NCBI GenBank assembly: GCA_030432905.1 | Contig: JAUILU010000003.1 | Location: 186,001 to 250,000 of the forward strand | Reading direction: 5' to 3' | DNA: 64,000 bases | From: Phycisphaerae bacterium | Lineage (GTDB): Bacteria > Planctomycetota > Phycisphaerae > Phycisphaerales > UBA1924 | Shown here: piece by piece, positions 1-8,468 of the stretch | How the letters are laid out: each line of letters starts with the position of its first letter | How positions within the stretch are numbered: position 1 is the stretch's first letter | Notes under the pieces: generated by a model | Database searches by the model: none | What the model saw: only the letters and a program-made list of their open reading frames with translations | Told to the model about the DNA's origin: nothing | Program-made: the position numbers and the translations under genes

Positions 1-1
1 C

Positions 2-2110
2 GACCCCAACGACTGGGAAATCGGCGTGCGTCATTCGCTGCCTGTCATCAACGTCATGGCGCCCGACGCCTCCATCTCGGAGGGCCACGGCTGGGAGGAC
101 TACGACCCGCACCACGGCGCGCACGTCTACATCGGGCTCAGCCGCGAGGACGCACGGCAGAAGGTGCTCGACGAGTTCAAGGCGCGGAACCTGCTGGAAG
201 ACGTCAAGCCGCACGTGCACAGCGTGGGCCACAGCTACCGCTCGCACGCGGCGATCGAGCCTTACCTGTCTGACCAGTGGTACGTGAAAGTGACGGATGA
301 CAAGCTCCGCGGAGCCGCCCTCCGCGCGATGGACGAGGACCAGCGGACAAGCAACCTGCTCCTGCCCCGCGAGAGCAACCAAAGCGACGGCGGCCTCACC
401 TTCACCCCACCCCGCTACGCCAAAACCTTCGAACAATGGCACGAGAACCTGCGCGACTGGTGCATCAGTCGACAACTCTGGTGGGGGCATCGGATTCCAG
501 TTTGGTCGCGAACTGGCATGACACAAGCAGAGTATGACGAACTTCAGCTTGTGCTTGAAGTCGGGCCAGAGCCAGAAGATATTGGTCGAGAAGCATGGCG
601 CAAGATCGAAGAAGAAGGAACGGACTCATTCTCAGTTCACGTCTGCTTGACCGAACAAGATAGTCGAGCCATCTCACATCTTGAAAAATTCGGCTTCGAT
701 CAAGACCCCGACGTCCTCGACACTTGGTTCTCTTCCGCCCTCTGGCCTATGTCCACAATGGGTTGGCCCGAAGCCGACAAAAACGGCGAGCAGTTCACTG
801 GCCTGCTCGAAGCCTTCAACCCAAGCTCCGTCCTCACCACCGCGCGAGAGATCATCACCCTCTGGGTCTCGCGCATGGTCATGTTCAACCGCTATCTGCT
901 CGCGGACGGCGAAACTAAAACCGGCGATGCACAGCTCCCCTTCTCCGACGTCTTCATCCACGCCATGATCCAAGACGGCGAGGGACGCAAGATGTCAAAG
1001 TCCCTCGGCAACGGCGTGGACCCGCTGGATATCATCGAGTCCCACGGCACCGACGCCATGCGCTACACGCTCTGCGAGATGACCACGCAGACGCAGGACG
1101 TCCGCATGCCCGTCGAGAAAGATCCCGAGACCGGCAAGAACACCAGCGCCAAGTTCGACAAGGGGCGGAGCTTCTGCACCAAGCTCTGGAACGCGACGAA
1201 GTTTGTCATCATGATGCTGGGCGAAAAATCGGGCGGCGAGCCCGACTCGGTCAGTGTCAAAGACCTCGACGTCATCGACCGCTGGATGCTCTCGCGTCTG
1301 GCCCGCGCGACGAAGCAGATCGACGAGGCCGTCGGGACGTACCAGTTCAGTGTCTACGCCAACCAGCTGTTCCAGGTGCTCCGCGGCGACTACTGCGACT
1401 GGTACCTCGAAGGCGTCAAGCCGACGCTGGCGACCAAGCCGGGCCAGCGGATCGTGCTCCAGCAGGCACTCGAAGCGATCCTCCGGCTCCTGCACCCGGT
1501 CGCGCCGTTCATCACGGAAACACTCAACGACCCGATCAAGCAGATGCGCATCGGCACAGTGGACGGGCTCGACCTGCCCGAGGGCCGGGACGAGTCGCTC
1601 ATCTGCACCTCCGGCTGGCCCGAGGTGTCCGAGTCGCTGATCGACGAGGACGCGGAGCAGCGGTTCGCGAGGATGCAGTCGCTGGTCGAGGCGATCCGCA
1701 AGGTTCGTGCCCAGCACAAGGTGCCGCCGAGACGCCAGATCGTGCTGCACGCCGACGCCGACATGGTCGCCAGCCTCGGCGGGCTGGGTCAGGTCACCGA
1801 AACCCTCGCGGGCCTCGGGTCGATCACGACAGCAAAGCCAGAGGGCGAGTCGGTGTCGTTCGATTTCGAGTCGATCGAGCTCAAGCTCAGCGACCTCGCC
1901 GACGCGGTAGACCCGGCGGTCGAGCGCGAGCGCATCGAACTCCAGCTCAAAGAACTCGAGGGTTCGATCGGCGCACTCGAGAAGCGCCTTTCCAACCCGG
2001 GCTACGCGGACAAGGCGCCGGCGAAGCTGGTCGAGGAAACACGCAACAAGCTCGAGCAGCAGAAGGCCGACCGTGACGCCGCGGCTGCGCGTCTGAAGGA
2101 ACTGGGTTGA
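2..2110 (+). CDS. valS: Valyl-tRNA synthetase, 3' part (5' end outside window)
   Basis: Charges tRNA-Val with valine in the cytoplasm. The reading frame is open from the first bases, so the N-terminus, including the HIGH signature, lies upstream. Visible class I features are WWGHRIPVW (about 465-495), DPDVLDTWFSS (about 706-738) and the KMSKS loop at 989-1003. The C-terminal anticodon-binding domain is followed by a charged coiled-coil arm ending at the stop codon, typical of bacterial ValRS. The segment between WWGHRIP and DPDVLDT is about 68 residues, roughly twice the length I recall for the E. coli enzyme, and is less GC-rich than its flanks. The gene overlaps the next by 4 bases (TTGA). 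The family assignment is secure. Confidence 0.96.
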   Translation, partial: DPNDWEIGVRHSLPVINVMAPDASISEGHGWEDYDPHHGAHVYIGLSREDARQKVLDEFKARNLLEDVKPHVHSVGHSYRSHAAIEPYLSDQWYVKVTDDKLRGAALRAMDEDQRTSNLLLPRESNQSDGGLTFTPPRYAKTFEQWHENLRDWCISRQLWWGHRIPVWSRTGMTQAEYDELQLVLEVGPEPEDIGREAWRKIEEEGTDSFSVHVCLTEQDSRAISHLEKFGFDQDPDVLDTWFSSALWPMSTMGWPEADKNGEQFTGLLEAFNPSSVLTTAREIITLWVSRMVMFNRYLLADGETKTGDAQLPFSDVFIHAMIQDGEGRKMSKSLGNGVDPLDIIESHGTDAMRYTLCEMTTQTQDVRMPVEKDPETGKNTSAKFDKGRSFCTKLWNATKFVIMMLGEKSGGEPDSVSVKDLDVIDRWMLSRLARATKQIDEAVGTYQFSVYANQLFQVLRGDYCDWYLEGVKPTLATKPGQRIVLQQALEAILRLLHPVAPFITETLNDPIKQMRIGTVDGLDLPEGRDESLICTSGWPEVSESLIDEDAEQRFARMQSLVEAIRKVRAQHKVPPRRQIVLHADADMVASLGGLGQVTETLAGLGSITTAKPEGESVSFDFESIELKLSDLADAVDPAVERERIELQLKELEGSIGALEKRLSNPGYADKAPAKLVEETRNKLEQQKADRDAAAARLKELG

Positions 2111-3123
2111 AGCGGCCCGCGTTGATCGCGTGCTGCCTGCTGCTCTTAGGCTGCGCCGACGGCGCCGGGCACATCACACCGATACCCGAGCCTGCGCCCC
2201 GGCAGACGCGGCAGCAACCGGTGCCGAGCGCCGTGCTCTCGATCGAACCCTGGACGTTCGGCCAGAGCGACGGCTCGATCATCCGCACCCAGCACTACCG
2301 CGTCTTTACGACCTCGGACCGGCCCATCATCCGTCAGGTGCTACCCGGATTTCTTGAGGCGTCGCTGGTCCAGTACAGGACCTCGCTCGCCGACCTCCCC
2401 GCGCCGCCTGTGAAACTCGACACGTACCTCATGGACACAAGGCCCGAGTGGGCGACACTGACTCGGGCGCTGATGCGCGAGCGGGCCGAGACCTATCTCC
2501 GCATCCAGCGCGGCGGGTTCGCGGCCTCGGGCCGAGGCGTTTACAGAGACCTCGGCACACTCAGCGACACGCTCAACCTCGCCGCGCACGAGGGCTGGCA
2601 CCAGTACACACAGCTGACGTTCAAGACCCGGCTGCCGACGTATCTTGAAGAGGGCATCGCGACGTACATGGAGGGCTTCCGGTTCGACCCGTCGAGGCCC
2701 ACGGCCCCGATCTTCATGCCCTGGGCCAACACCGAGCGGTACGACCAGCTCCGAGCCGCGGCGGGCAAGGGCCAGCTCTTCTCGCTCAGCGAACTGGTCT
2801 CCTCGTCACCTCAGAACCTGATCGCGACGAACCAGACACGCGCACTCACGTGGTACGCGCAGGTGTGGGCGCTCGTGCACTTCCTGCGAGAGGGCGAAAG
2901 CGGGCTGTACGCAGCGGGTTTTCAGACCATGCTCACCGACGCGGCGGGCGGCGTCTCTGAATCGACACGCACCTCGCGCCGCCGACAGATGCTCAACCCG
3001 TTCCCGGTGTACTTCGATTCCTCTGCGGACGAACTCGACGCCGCGTACCAGGCGTTCATCGAACGGATCACCGCGCCGGGCGCACGCGACAAGATCGTTG
3101 CAGGCCGATCGCCGCTGCGTTAG
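2107..3123 (+). CDS. Putative zincin-type lipoprotein (HExxH metallopeptidase-like)
   Basis: The 338-residue product starts with a lipoprotein signal peptide (hydrophobic run, then the lipobox LLGC at about residues 13-16), so it is probably exported and lipid-anchored. Near residue 160 it has HEGWH, an HExxH zinc-binding motif, followed about 20 residues later by LEEGIATYMEG, which could supply the third zinc ligand as in gluzincins. This arrangement resembles planctomycete DUF1570-like or peptidase-MA-like proteins. The start is TTG, overlapping the valS stop by 4 bases. The 3' end overlaps the convergent PBP gene by 4 bases. Peptidase activity is inferred from the motif only; the substrate is unknown. 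Confidence 0.75.
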   Translation: MKRPALIACCLLLLGCADGAGHITPIPEPAPRQTRQQPVPSAVLSIEPWTFGQSDGSIIRTQHYRVFTTSDRPIIRQVLPGFLEASLVQYRTSLADLPAPPVKLDTYLMDTRPEWATLTRALMRERAETYLRIQRGGFAASGRGVYRDLGTLSDTLNLAAHEGWHQYTQLTFKTRLPTYLEEGIATYMEGFRFDPSRPTAPIFMPWANTERYDQLRAAAGKGQLFSLSELVSSSPQNLIATNQTRALTWYAQVWALVHFLREGESGLYAAGFQTMLTDAAGGVSESTRTSRRRQMLNPFPVYFDSSADELDAAYQAFIERITAPGARDKIVAGRSPLR

Positions 3124-5051
3124 TTGTAAAGTTCGATCTCTTCTGAATCCGCGTCGGACTCGGGCAGAATGTCCGGCTCGACACCGAGGTACTCCAGCGA
3201 TCGTTCGAGCACGCGCCTTGCGACCGGCGCCGCGACCCAAGAGCCGTAGTGGTGCCGCTTGCGGATCCGCTCGGGCCCGGGATCATCGATCACGACAATC
3301 AGTGAGAGCCTCGGGTTCTCGAACGGGGCACCGGCGATGAAGCTTGAGTTGTACTGGTCTTCGAAGTAGCCCACGCGTGCTTTCGGATACTTCATCCCTT
3401 CAGGCGCCGGCCCGACCGGAACGTCGGCGGTGCCCGATTTGCCGAACATCGTGTAGCGCCAGCCCGATTCGCCCAGCGAGTTCGCCATATTCGCCTCGGC
3501 CTTGGCGGCAACCTCCACGAGCGCACCACGCACGATCATCGAGACCTCCGGACCGAACACACGCTTAGCGACGGCCGGCTCATTCGGGCTTACGCCAGTC
3601 AGTCTGAGATCGACGATCGTGCCCGCGAGGTCATCGTCGCGAGCGAACGCGCCGAACGCGCGGAGGATCTGAACCGGCGTGACACCGACCTCGTGACCAA
3701 ACGCGATCGACGTCTGCGTGTACTTGCTCCAGTTCTTCATCGAAGTCACGGCGCCCGCCGACTCGGTCGGAAGCCCGATGCGTGTCGGCCTGCCAAACCC
3801 GAGTTCGAGCACCTTGTCGTGGATCTGCTGAAAGCTCAGCCGCTCGGCGGCCTTGATCATCCCGATGTTCGAGCTGTTGACGAGCACCTCGCGCCAGGTC
3901 ATGACGTCGCGCTGCGTGACATCCTCGATGCGCCGGCCGTATGACGTATGCCAGAGACCTCGCTCGGTGTTGAACTCCTCGTCGGGTGTGGCCAGCCCCA
4001 TCTCGGTAATCATCGCCCAGATGAACGGCTTGAAACTCGAACCAGGCTCGTAGAGATGCTCGACGCAGCGGTTCTTCGCCAGTGCCGGGTGCACAAGCCC
4101 GTCACCCGGGTCGTTGATCGTGTCGTACCGACCGACCGGAAGCTCGTAGCCGGGCACGCGTTTCTGATCCTTCGGGATCATCGGCATCTTGATCAGGCCC
4201 GGGATGTCTCGCACCAGATCAACAATCGCGAGGACCTCGCCCGTCGCGGGGTCAGCCATGACGAGCCTGCCGCCCGCGGCGTCCGCTTCCATGATGCCGC
4301 GGTGGAGTTCTTCCATCGCGATGCGCTGGAGTTCGAGATCGATCGACATGCGCACGTCTTCGCCCGCGGTCGCCGGTTTCCACGTGCCAGGTTCGATCCA
4401 CAGAGGCCTGCGCTTGGCGTCACGCACGTACGCGCCCTCGCCCCGCTCGCCGGTCAGTTCAGTATCGAACGCTCGCTCGAACCCGAGCAAACCCGAATTC
4501 TCCGTGCCGACCAGACCGAGCAGATTGGCAAGCTGTTCCATCGCCGGGTATTCGCGGACCGGCACATCTTCGAGGTGCACACCCGAAAGGCCCAGCCCCC
4601 TGACCTGCTCTGCGGTGTCAGGGTCGAGCGGGTCACCGATCGAAACGTACTGGATGACTTTCGCGTCCTCGCCCGATTCGGTCGCCGCCAGAGCCGCGGC
4701 TTCGTTTGCGGACATCCGCGAAACAATCCGCTGGCCCACCTCGCCCGGGTCCATACCCAGTACGCCCGCGAGCACTACGATCGCCTCACCCGGCGGATCA
4801 GCGAAGCGCGAGGGATCCACAAAGACCCGCTTGGCAAACCGTGTCGCGGCGATCACCCGGCCTCGTCGGTCAAAGATCTCGCCCCGCAGAGGCTCCTCGA
4901 ACCGGACACTCTGGCGCAAGCCGACATGGTCTCCGAGTTGTTCGTCTGGTTGGAACTGGAGCTGCGCAACCCGTCCGATCACCGCTGCAAAGACAAGGAA
5001 GCAGCCGACAACGAGCGCCCGGCTCATGAGCTTCACGCGGTCGGCGTTCAC
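3120..5051 (-). CDS. ftsI: Penicillin-binding protein, FtsI/PBP2-like transpeptidase
   Basis: Class B PBP that would cross-link septal peptidoglycan at the outer face of the cytoplasmic membrane. It has one N-terminal membrane segment (about residues 10-27), then a dimerisation region beginning with LRGEIFDRRGRVIA. The transpeptidase domain carries all three active-site motifs: SSFK (about 338), SSN (about 397) and KSGT (about 548). Length is 643 residues, normal for the family. The GTG start overlaps the upstream FtsL-like gene by 4 bases (GTGA). It is last in the cluster rsmH, LysM gene, ftsL-like, ftsI, which matches the order of the classical division and cell-wall cluster. Choosing FtsI over elongation PBP2 rests mainly on that neighbourhood. 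Confidence 0.9.
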   Translation of the reverse strand: MNADRVKLMSRALVVGCFLVFAAVIGRVAQLQFQPDEQLGDHVGLRQSVRFEEPLRGEIFDRRGRVIAATRFAKRVFVDPSRFADPPGEAIVVLAGVLGMDPGEVGQRIVSRMSANEAAALAATESGEDAKVIQYVSIGDPLDPDTAEQVRGLGLSGVHLEDVPVREYPAMEQLANLLGLVGTENSGLLGFERAFDTELTGERGEGAYVRDAKRRPLWIEPGTWKPATAGEDVRMSIDLELQRIAMEELHRGIMEADAAGGRLVMADPATGEVLAIVDLVRDIPGLIKMPMIPKDQKRVPGYELPVGRYDTINDPGDGLVHPALAKNRCVEHLYEPGSSFKPFIWAMITEMGLATPDEEFNTERGLWHTSYGRRIEDVTQRDVMTWREVLVNSSNIGMIKAAERLSFQQIHDKVLELGFGRPTRIGLPTESAGAVTSMKNWSKYTQTSIAFGHEVGVTPVQILRAFGAFARDDDLAGTIVDLRLTGVSPNEPAVAKRVFGPEVSMIVRGALVEVAAKAEANMANSLGESGWRYTMFGKSGTADVPVGPAPEGMKYPKARVGYFEDQYNSSFIAGAPFENPRLSLIVVIDDPGPERIRKRHHYGSWVAAPVARRVLERSLEYLGVEPDILPESDADSEEIELYN

Positions 5052-5326
5052 TGCTCGCCCCCGGTCTGGATCTCATCCGGGAGCATGATGCCGACCTGCT
5101 CGGGCGTGGTGCGCAGAGCGATCTCGGACCGCATCTGCCACAGCTCTTTGTCGTGGTCAGTCTGTCGCAGACGCGCATCGGATTGTTCGTGGATGGCCTG
5201 GAGACGCAGTTGCCTGTACGAGAGCAGCGATACCGCGATGACGCCCATGCCCACGATCAGGACCGCCAGACGCAGCGTGAGCCCGACAGAGCCGGGGCCG
5301 TACTCGTCCGTGGCCCCGCGTGTCAT
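5048..5326 (-). CDS. FtsL-like small bitopic membrane protein
   Basis: This 92-residue protein has a short cytoplasmic N-terminus, one membrane segment (about residues 16-36) and a charged, heptad-like stretch (about 38-70) compatible with a periplasmic coiled coil. That is the architecture of FtsL, the divisome scaffold partner of FtsI/FtsW. It lies directly upstream of ftsI, overlapping it by 4 bases, and itself overlaps the LysM gene by 4 bases (ATGA), so the three are probably translationally coupled. FtsL sequences diverge too much for a firm identification by eye; the call rests on topology and position. Confidence 0.65.
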   Translation of the reverse strand: MTRGATDEYGPGSVGLTLRLAVLIVGMGVIAVSLLSYRQLRLQAIHEQSDARLRQTDHDKELWQMRSEIALRTTPEQVGIMLPDEIQTGGEQ

Positions 5327-6336
5327 GCCCGCTGGCCGCGCGGATAGCGCAGCTTCATCCCGACCCGGATGTCGTCTGCGTCGTTGATCTGGTCACGGTT
5401 GAGCTCGATGAGCTCGTTCATCCGGCGCATGGTGCCCATGAGCTCCTGCGAGATCTCGCTGAGCGTGTCGCCGTTTTTGATGGTGTACAAGCCGTAGCCG
5501 CTGGCTTCCTCTTTGGACTGCGTGTTCTGCTTTGGCGTGCTGCGAGCGATCTGTGATTCCTGAATCGCTGCCGCCGCTGAGCCGCCACGGGTTGGGATCT
5601 CGAGCACGACACCGATGAGCACGTGCCCCTTGTCGTTGACTCGGCCCGCGTTGGCCTTTGCGATCTCGGGCCAGCGGTTGCCGTCGCCGTAGTACTCAGC
5701 GGCGATGCCATACAGCGATTCACCCTCGGCGACCTTGTGCGTGCGGACCGCGACCTGCGTAGGCGGCTGCTGGTTTCGGGTCTGCTCTCGGGTCTCGCGT
5801 GCTTGCTGATCAGACTGCGCAAGAGAGTTACGTGATGTGATGCCCGGACGCGGGTAGCCCGGGACCGGCTCGAAGCCTGGCAGCTCCAGAACCTCGTTTG
5901 TCGTGGTGTCATCGTCGGCGTTGGCTTGCGAGTTCTGCACCGGCACAAGCGAGGAACGGCCGGGCACGCTGATGCCCGGCTGAGTCGGACGCGAGCCGCC
6001 CTGACGCGACGAGGTGCTCACCTCGGTCGGGATCTGGAAGTCGGGCTGCGTGGTCGGCTGGTGCGCGATGTCGATCCCCGGAAGCGTCGATGAGGCCGAG
6101 CTTCCCTGGATGCCCGGGTCCAGCGGAACCGCATCCCGGCCCGCGAGCTGCCTGCCGGTCTCACCGATGCCCGGCGGGACATCGAGGACGCTGTGCACGA
6201 CCATCGGCTTGTCGATCTCCTGATCGGCGACGATCGTGTCGCTGTGCGCGCGTGACAAGTGATCGCTGATCAGCACGCCCACGGCGAGGATCAGACTAAA
6301 CCCGATGATCAGTGCCAGTTTCTGTTCGCGTGTCAC
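5323..6336 (-). CDS. Membrane-anchored protein with two LysM domains
   Basis: The 337-residue protein has an N-terminal membrane segment (about residues 8-24), a long low-complexity Pro/Gln/Ser/Thr region (about 50-190) and two LysM peptidoglycan-binding domains. The first, at about 196-244, begins HKVAEGESLYGIAAEYYGDG; the second, at about 284-332, begins YTIKNGDTLSEISQELMG. It probably binds the cell wall while anchored in the inner membrane. It sits between rsmH and the FtsL-like gene, a place where the usual cluster has no extra gene, which points to a role in division or wall synthesis. No catalytic domain is visible. Confidence 0.8.
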   Translation of the reverse strand: MTREQKLALIIGFSLILAVGVLISDHLSRAHSDTIVADQEIDKPMVVHSVLDVPPGIGETGRQLAGRDAVPLDPGIQGSSASSTLPGIDIAHQPTTQPDFQIPTEVSTSSRQGGSRPTQPGISVPGRSSLVPVQNSQANADDDTTTNEVLELPGFEPVPGYPRPGITSRNSLAQSDQQARETREQTRNQQPPTQVAVRTHKVAEGESLYGIAAEYYGDGNRWPEIAKANAGRVNDKGHVLIGVVLEIPTRGGSAAAAIQESQIARSTPKQNTQSKEEASGYGLYTIKNGDTLSEISQELMGTMRRMNELIELNRDQINDADDIRVGMKLRYPRGQRA

Positions 6337-6449
6337 GGCGATTCCCTGCCAAAGCGGGCCGACATAAGCCAGCCAAAGACAACGACTTCCGTGTCGTTGT
6401 CTGAATGTGTTGTTCGTTCACTCCGTAGCCGCTCCGCCACGTTTAGATT

Positions 6450-7409
6450 TCATCGGGCATCGGGCCGGGTTTCCGCCAACAGTTGGAGCACTCTCAGCTT
6501 CGCGGATCTGGACCTCGGATTGCCAGAAATCTCGGCCTCGTCGGCGATCGCCGGCTTGCGGGTCAGGCGCCTGCCGTCGCCGGCCTGCTCGATCTCCTGA
6601 AACGCCCTCTTAACGGGCCGATCCTCAAGCGAATGGAACGAGATCACCCCCACCCTCGCCCCCCGCGAAAGCCACGAATCCCCGCCAAAGGCGACCCGGT
6701 TGCTGGCCGACCGAACCTGCTCGAGCAGTGACTCGAGCGACTCGATCTCGCCATTGACCGCGATCCGCAGGGCCTGAAACGTCCTAGTCGCCCGGTCGAT
6801 CCTTTTCCGCCCCTTGGGCGGCGGCCCCGCGGACCGGCGCACCACGTCGGCGAGATCACCTGTGGTCTTGAATTTCTGCTCTTTACGCCGAGTCACGATC
6901 GCCTTGGCGATGCGCCTGGACATATGTTCCTCGCCGTACTGGTAGATCACGTTGGCAAGTTCGGTCTCGGGCAAGCCGTTGACCAACTCCGCCGCGGTGA
7001 CTTCGCCTGTCTGATCGAGCCGCATATCCAGCGGCCCGTCATCGCGGAACGTCAGCCCACGGGCCGGATCATCGACTTGGTTTGAAGCGAACCCGAGATC
7101 CGCGAGCATCAGGTCGGCCCGCAGCCCTTCGGCTTCGAGCTTGCGCGGCAGATCGGCGAAGCTGCCGTGGATCTCGATCACCGGGCAATCGCTCTTTGCC
7201 CTCACAAACTCGGCGGCCTTCGCGAGATTCGACGCATCGAGATCGTTGAGCACGACCACGCCCTCAGGGCCTAGTCGCTCTGCCACGGCTGCCGCGTGCC
7301 CGCCGAGGCCCGCTGTGCCGTCGGCGTACACCTCGCCCGGCTTGGGGTCCAAGAGCGTCAGAATCTGCTCCATCAGCACCGGGATGTGGCTCGCCCGCTC
7401 ATCGGTCAT
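6450..7409 (-). CDS. rsmH: 16S rRNA m4C1402 methyltransferase RsmH (MraW)
   Basis: RsmH methylates N4 of C1402 in the ribosomal P-site using SAM. The N-terminus SHIPVLMEQILTLLDPKPGE and the following DGTAGLGGHA motif (SAM binding) are diagnostic, as are DLGFASNQVD, DGPLDMRLD and the C-terminal RKPAI segment. Length is 319 residues, as expected. It is the first gene of the minus-strand cell-wall cluster; 113 bases separate it from the LysM gene. The ATG at 7409 has no Shine-Dalgarno sequence but has TAGGCT six bases upstream, suggesting a leaderless transcript. Confidence 0.95.
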   Translation of the reverse strand: MTDERASHIPVLMEQILTLLDPKPGEVYADGTAGLGGHAAAVAERLGPEGVVVLNDLDASNLAKAAEFVRAKSDCPVIEIHGSFADLPRKLEAEGLRADLMLADLGFASNQVDDPARGLTFRDDGPLDMRLDQTGEVTAAELVNGLPETELANVIYQYGEEHMSRRIAKAIVTRRKEQKFKTTGDLADVVRRSAGPPPKGRKRIDRATRTFQALRIAVNGEIESLESLLEQVRSASNRVAFGGDSWLSRGARVGVISFHSLEDRPVKRAFQEIEQAGDGRRLTRKPAIADEAEISGNPRSRSAKLRVLQLLAETRPDAR

Positions 7410-7415
7410 GGCATG

Positions 7416-7421
7416 AGCCTA
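7416..7421 (-). promoter_or_regulatory. Putative -10 element (TAGGCT) of rsmH, leaderless start
   Basis: TAGGCT ends 6 bases before the rsmH ATG and there is no Shine-Dalgarno sequence. It faces the sppA -10 at 7440-7445. Confidence 0.5.
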
Positions 7422-7439
7422 CGCCAAACGCGGGCCGGG

Positions 7440-7445
7440 TATCCT
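7440..7445 (+). promoter_or_regulatory. Putative -10 element (TATCCT) of sppA, leaderless start
   Basis: TATCCT ends 6 bases before the ATG at 7452. The divergent rsmH -10 lies 18 bases away, so the two promoters overlap. Confidence 0.5.
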
Positions 7446-7451
7446 CAGCGT

Positions 7452-8468
7452 ATGAGACACATGAGATATCTCGTCCTGATCGCACTGCTCGCAGCAACCG
7501 CCACGCTCGTTGGCTGCATGCCCAAGTCGATCACGATCCAACTCGACGGCAAGTCGGCCGAGGTCGGCGAAAGCACGGTCATGCGCGACAAGCTCGGCGG
7601 CCCGAAGATCGCTCAGATCGACCTGACCGGTGTGATCTCCTCGGCCCCAACCTCGCCCTTCGGAACTTCGGCGATGCTCGACGATTTCGCGGCGATGCTC
7701 GCCAAGGCCGAGGGCGATGCGCAGGTCAAAGCCGTCCTGCTCCGCATCAACTCGCCCGGCGGGTCGGTCGCCGCGAGCGAAACGCTTGCCGAGTTGATCT
7801 CGTCGTTCAAAGAGCGAACGGACAAGCCAGTCGTCGCGTCGATGGCGGAAGTCGCGGCCTCGGGCGGCTACTACACCGCCATCACCGCCGACCGCATCAT
7901 CGCCCAGCCCTCGACCATCACAGGCTCCGTCGGCGTCATCGTTCCCACGCTCAACGTCTCGCAGGGCATGGCGAAGCTCGGCATCCGATCTCGCTCAGTG
8001 ATCTCAGGCCCGAACAAAGACATCGCCAACCCGATGGAACCGATCAACGAGGAGCACTACGAGATCCTGCAGGGCATCGTCGACGAGTTCTACATCGATT
8101 TCCGAACACGTGTCCTCGCCGCTCGCCCAAATATCGAAGACCCTGACAGCGTGCTCGACGGCAAGGTCTACACCGGGAGGACGGCGCTTAAGCTCGGGCT
8201 CGTCGATGAACTCGGCGGCATACCCGAAGCGTTCAAAGCCGCGAAAGAACTCGCGGGATTGAACTCCGCTGTGCTCGTGAAGTACCACCGCGGCGCCGCG
8301 GCACCGATGACCCCCTACGCCTCAGCCCACGCTCAGCCCACATCGCAACCAAGCACCGGTGCAATCGACGCGATTCTGAACTGGAAGGACAAGCTCACGC
8401 AATCCGGCGCGACGGATCCAGGGTTCTACTACCTCTGGCTGCCGCCGGGCTTGCTGTCGATCGACTGA
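7452..8468 (+). CDS. sppA: Signal peptide peptidase SppA-like S49 serine protease (lipoprotein)
   Basis: SppA-type enzymes cut cleaved signal peptides in or near the membrane with a Ser/Lys dyad. This 338-residue protein has a lipoprotein signal (lipobox LVGC around residue 22) instead of the usual membrane helix. The S49 signature follows: RINSPGGSVAASE, then VAASGGYYTA with the nucleophile Ser, then TGSVGVI. The likely general-base Lys is in PNKDIANPMEP, about 50 residues after the Ser, the spacing of the short Bacillus-type SppA. The ATG at 7452 was chosen because it starts the signal peptide and sits just after a -10-like TATCCT. The 3' end overlaps convergent lipB by 40 bases. Confidence 0.88.
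   Translation: MRHMRYLVLIALLAATATLVGCMPKSITIQLDGKSAEVGESTVMRDKLGGPKIAQIDLTGVISSAPTSPFGTSAMLDDFAAMLAKAEGDAQVKAVLLRINSPGGSVAASETLAELISSFKERTDKPVVASMAEVAASGGYYTAITADRIIAQPSTITGSVGVIVPTLNVSQGMAKLGIRSRSVISGPNKDIANPMEPINEEHYEILQGIVDEFYIDFRTRVLAARPNIEDPDSVLDGKVYTGRTALKLGLVDELGGIPEAFKAAKELAGLNSAVLVKYHRGAAAPMTPYASAHAQPTSQPSTGAIDAILNWKDKLTQSGATDPGFYYLWLPPGLLSID

Noticed and set aside
3948..5387. Long plus-strand open frame (479 codons) opposite the PBP gene
   Set aside because: It is the antisense shadow of ftsI and the FtsL-like gene, with Arg/His-rich translation and no family resemblance.
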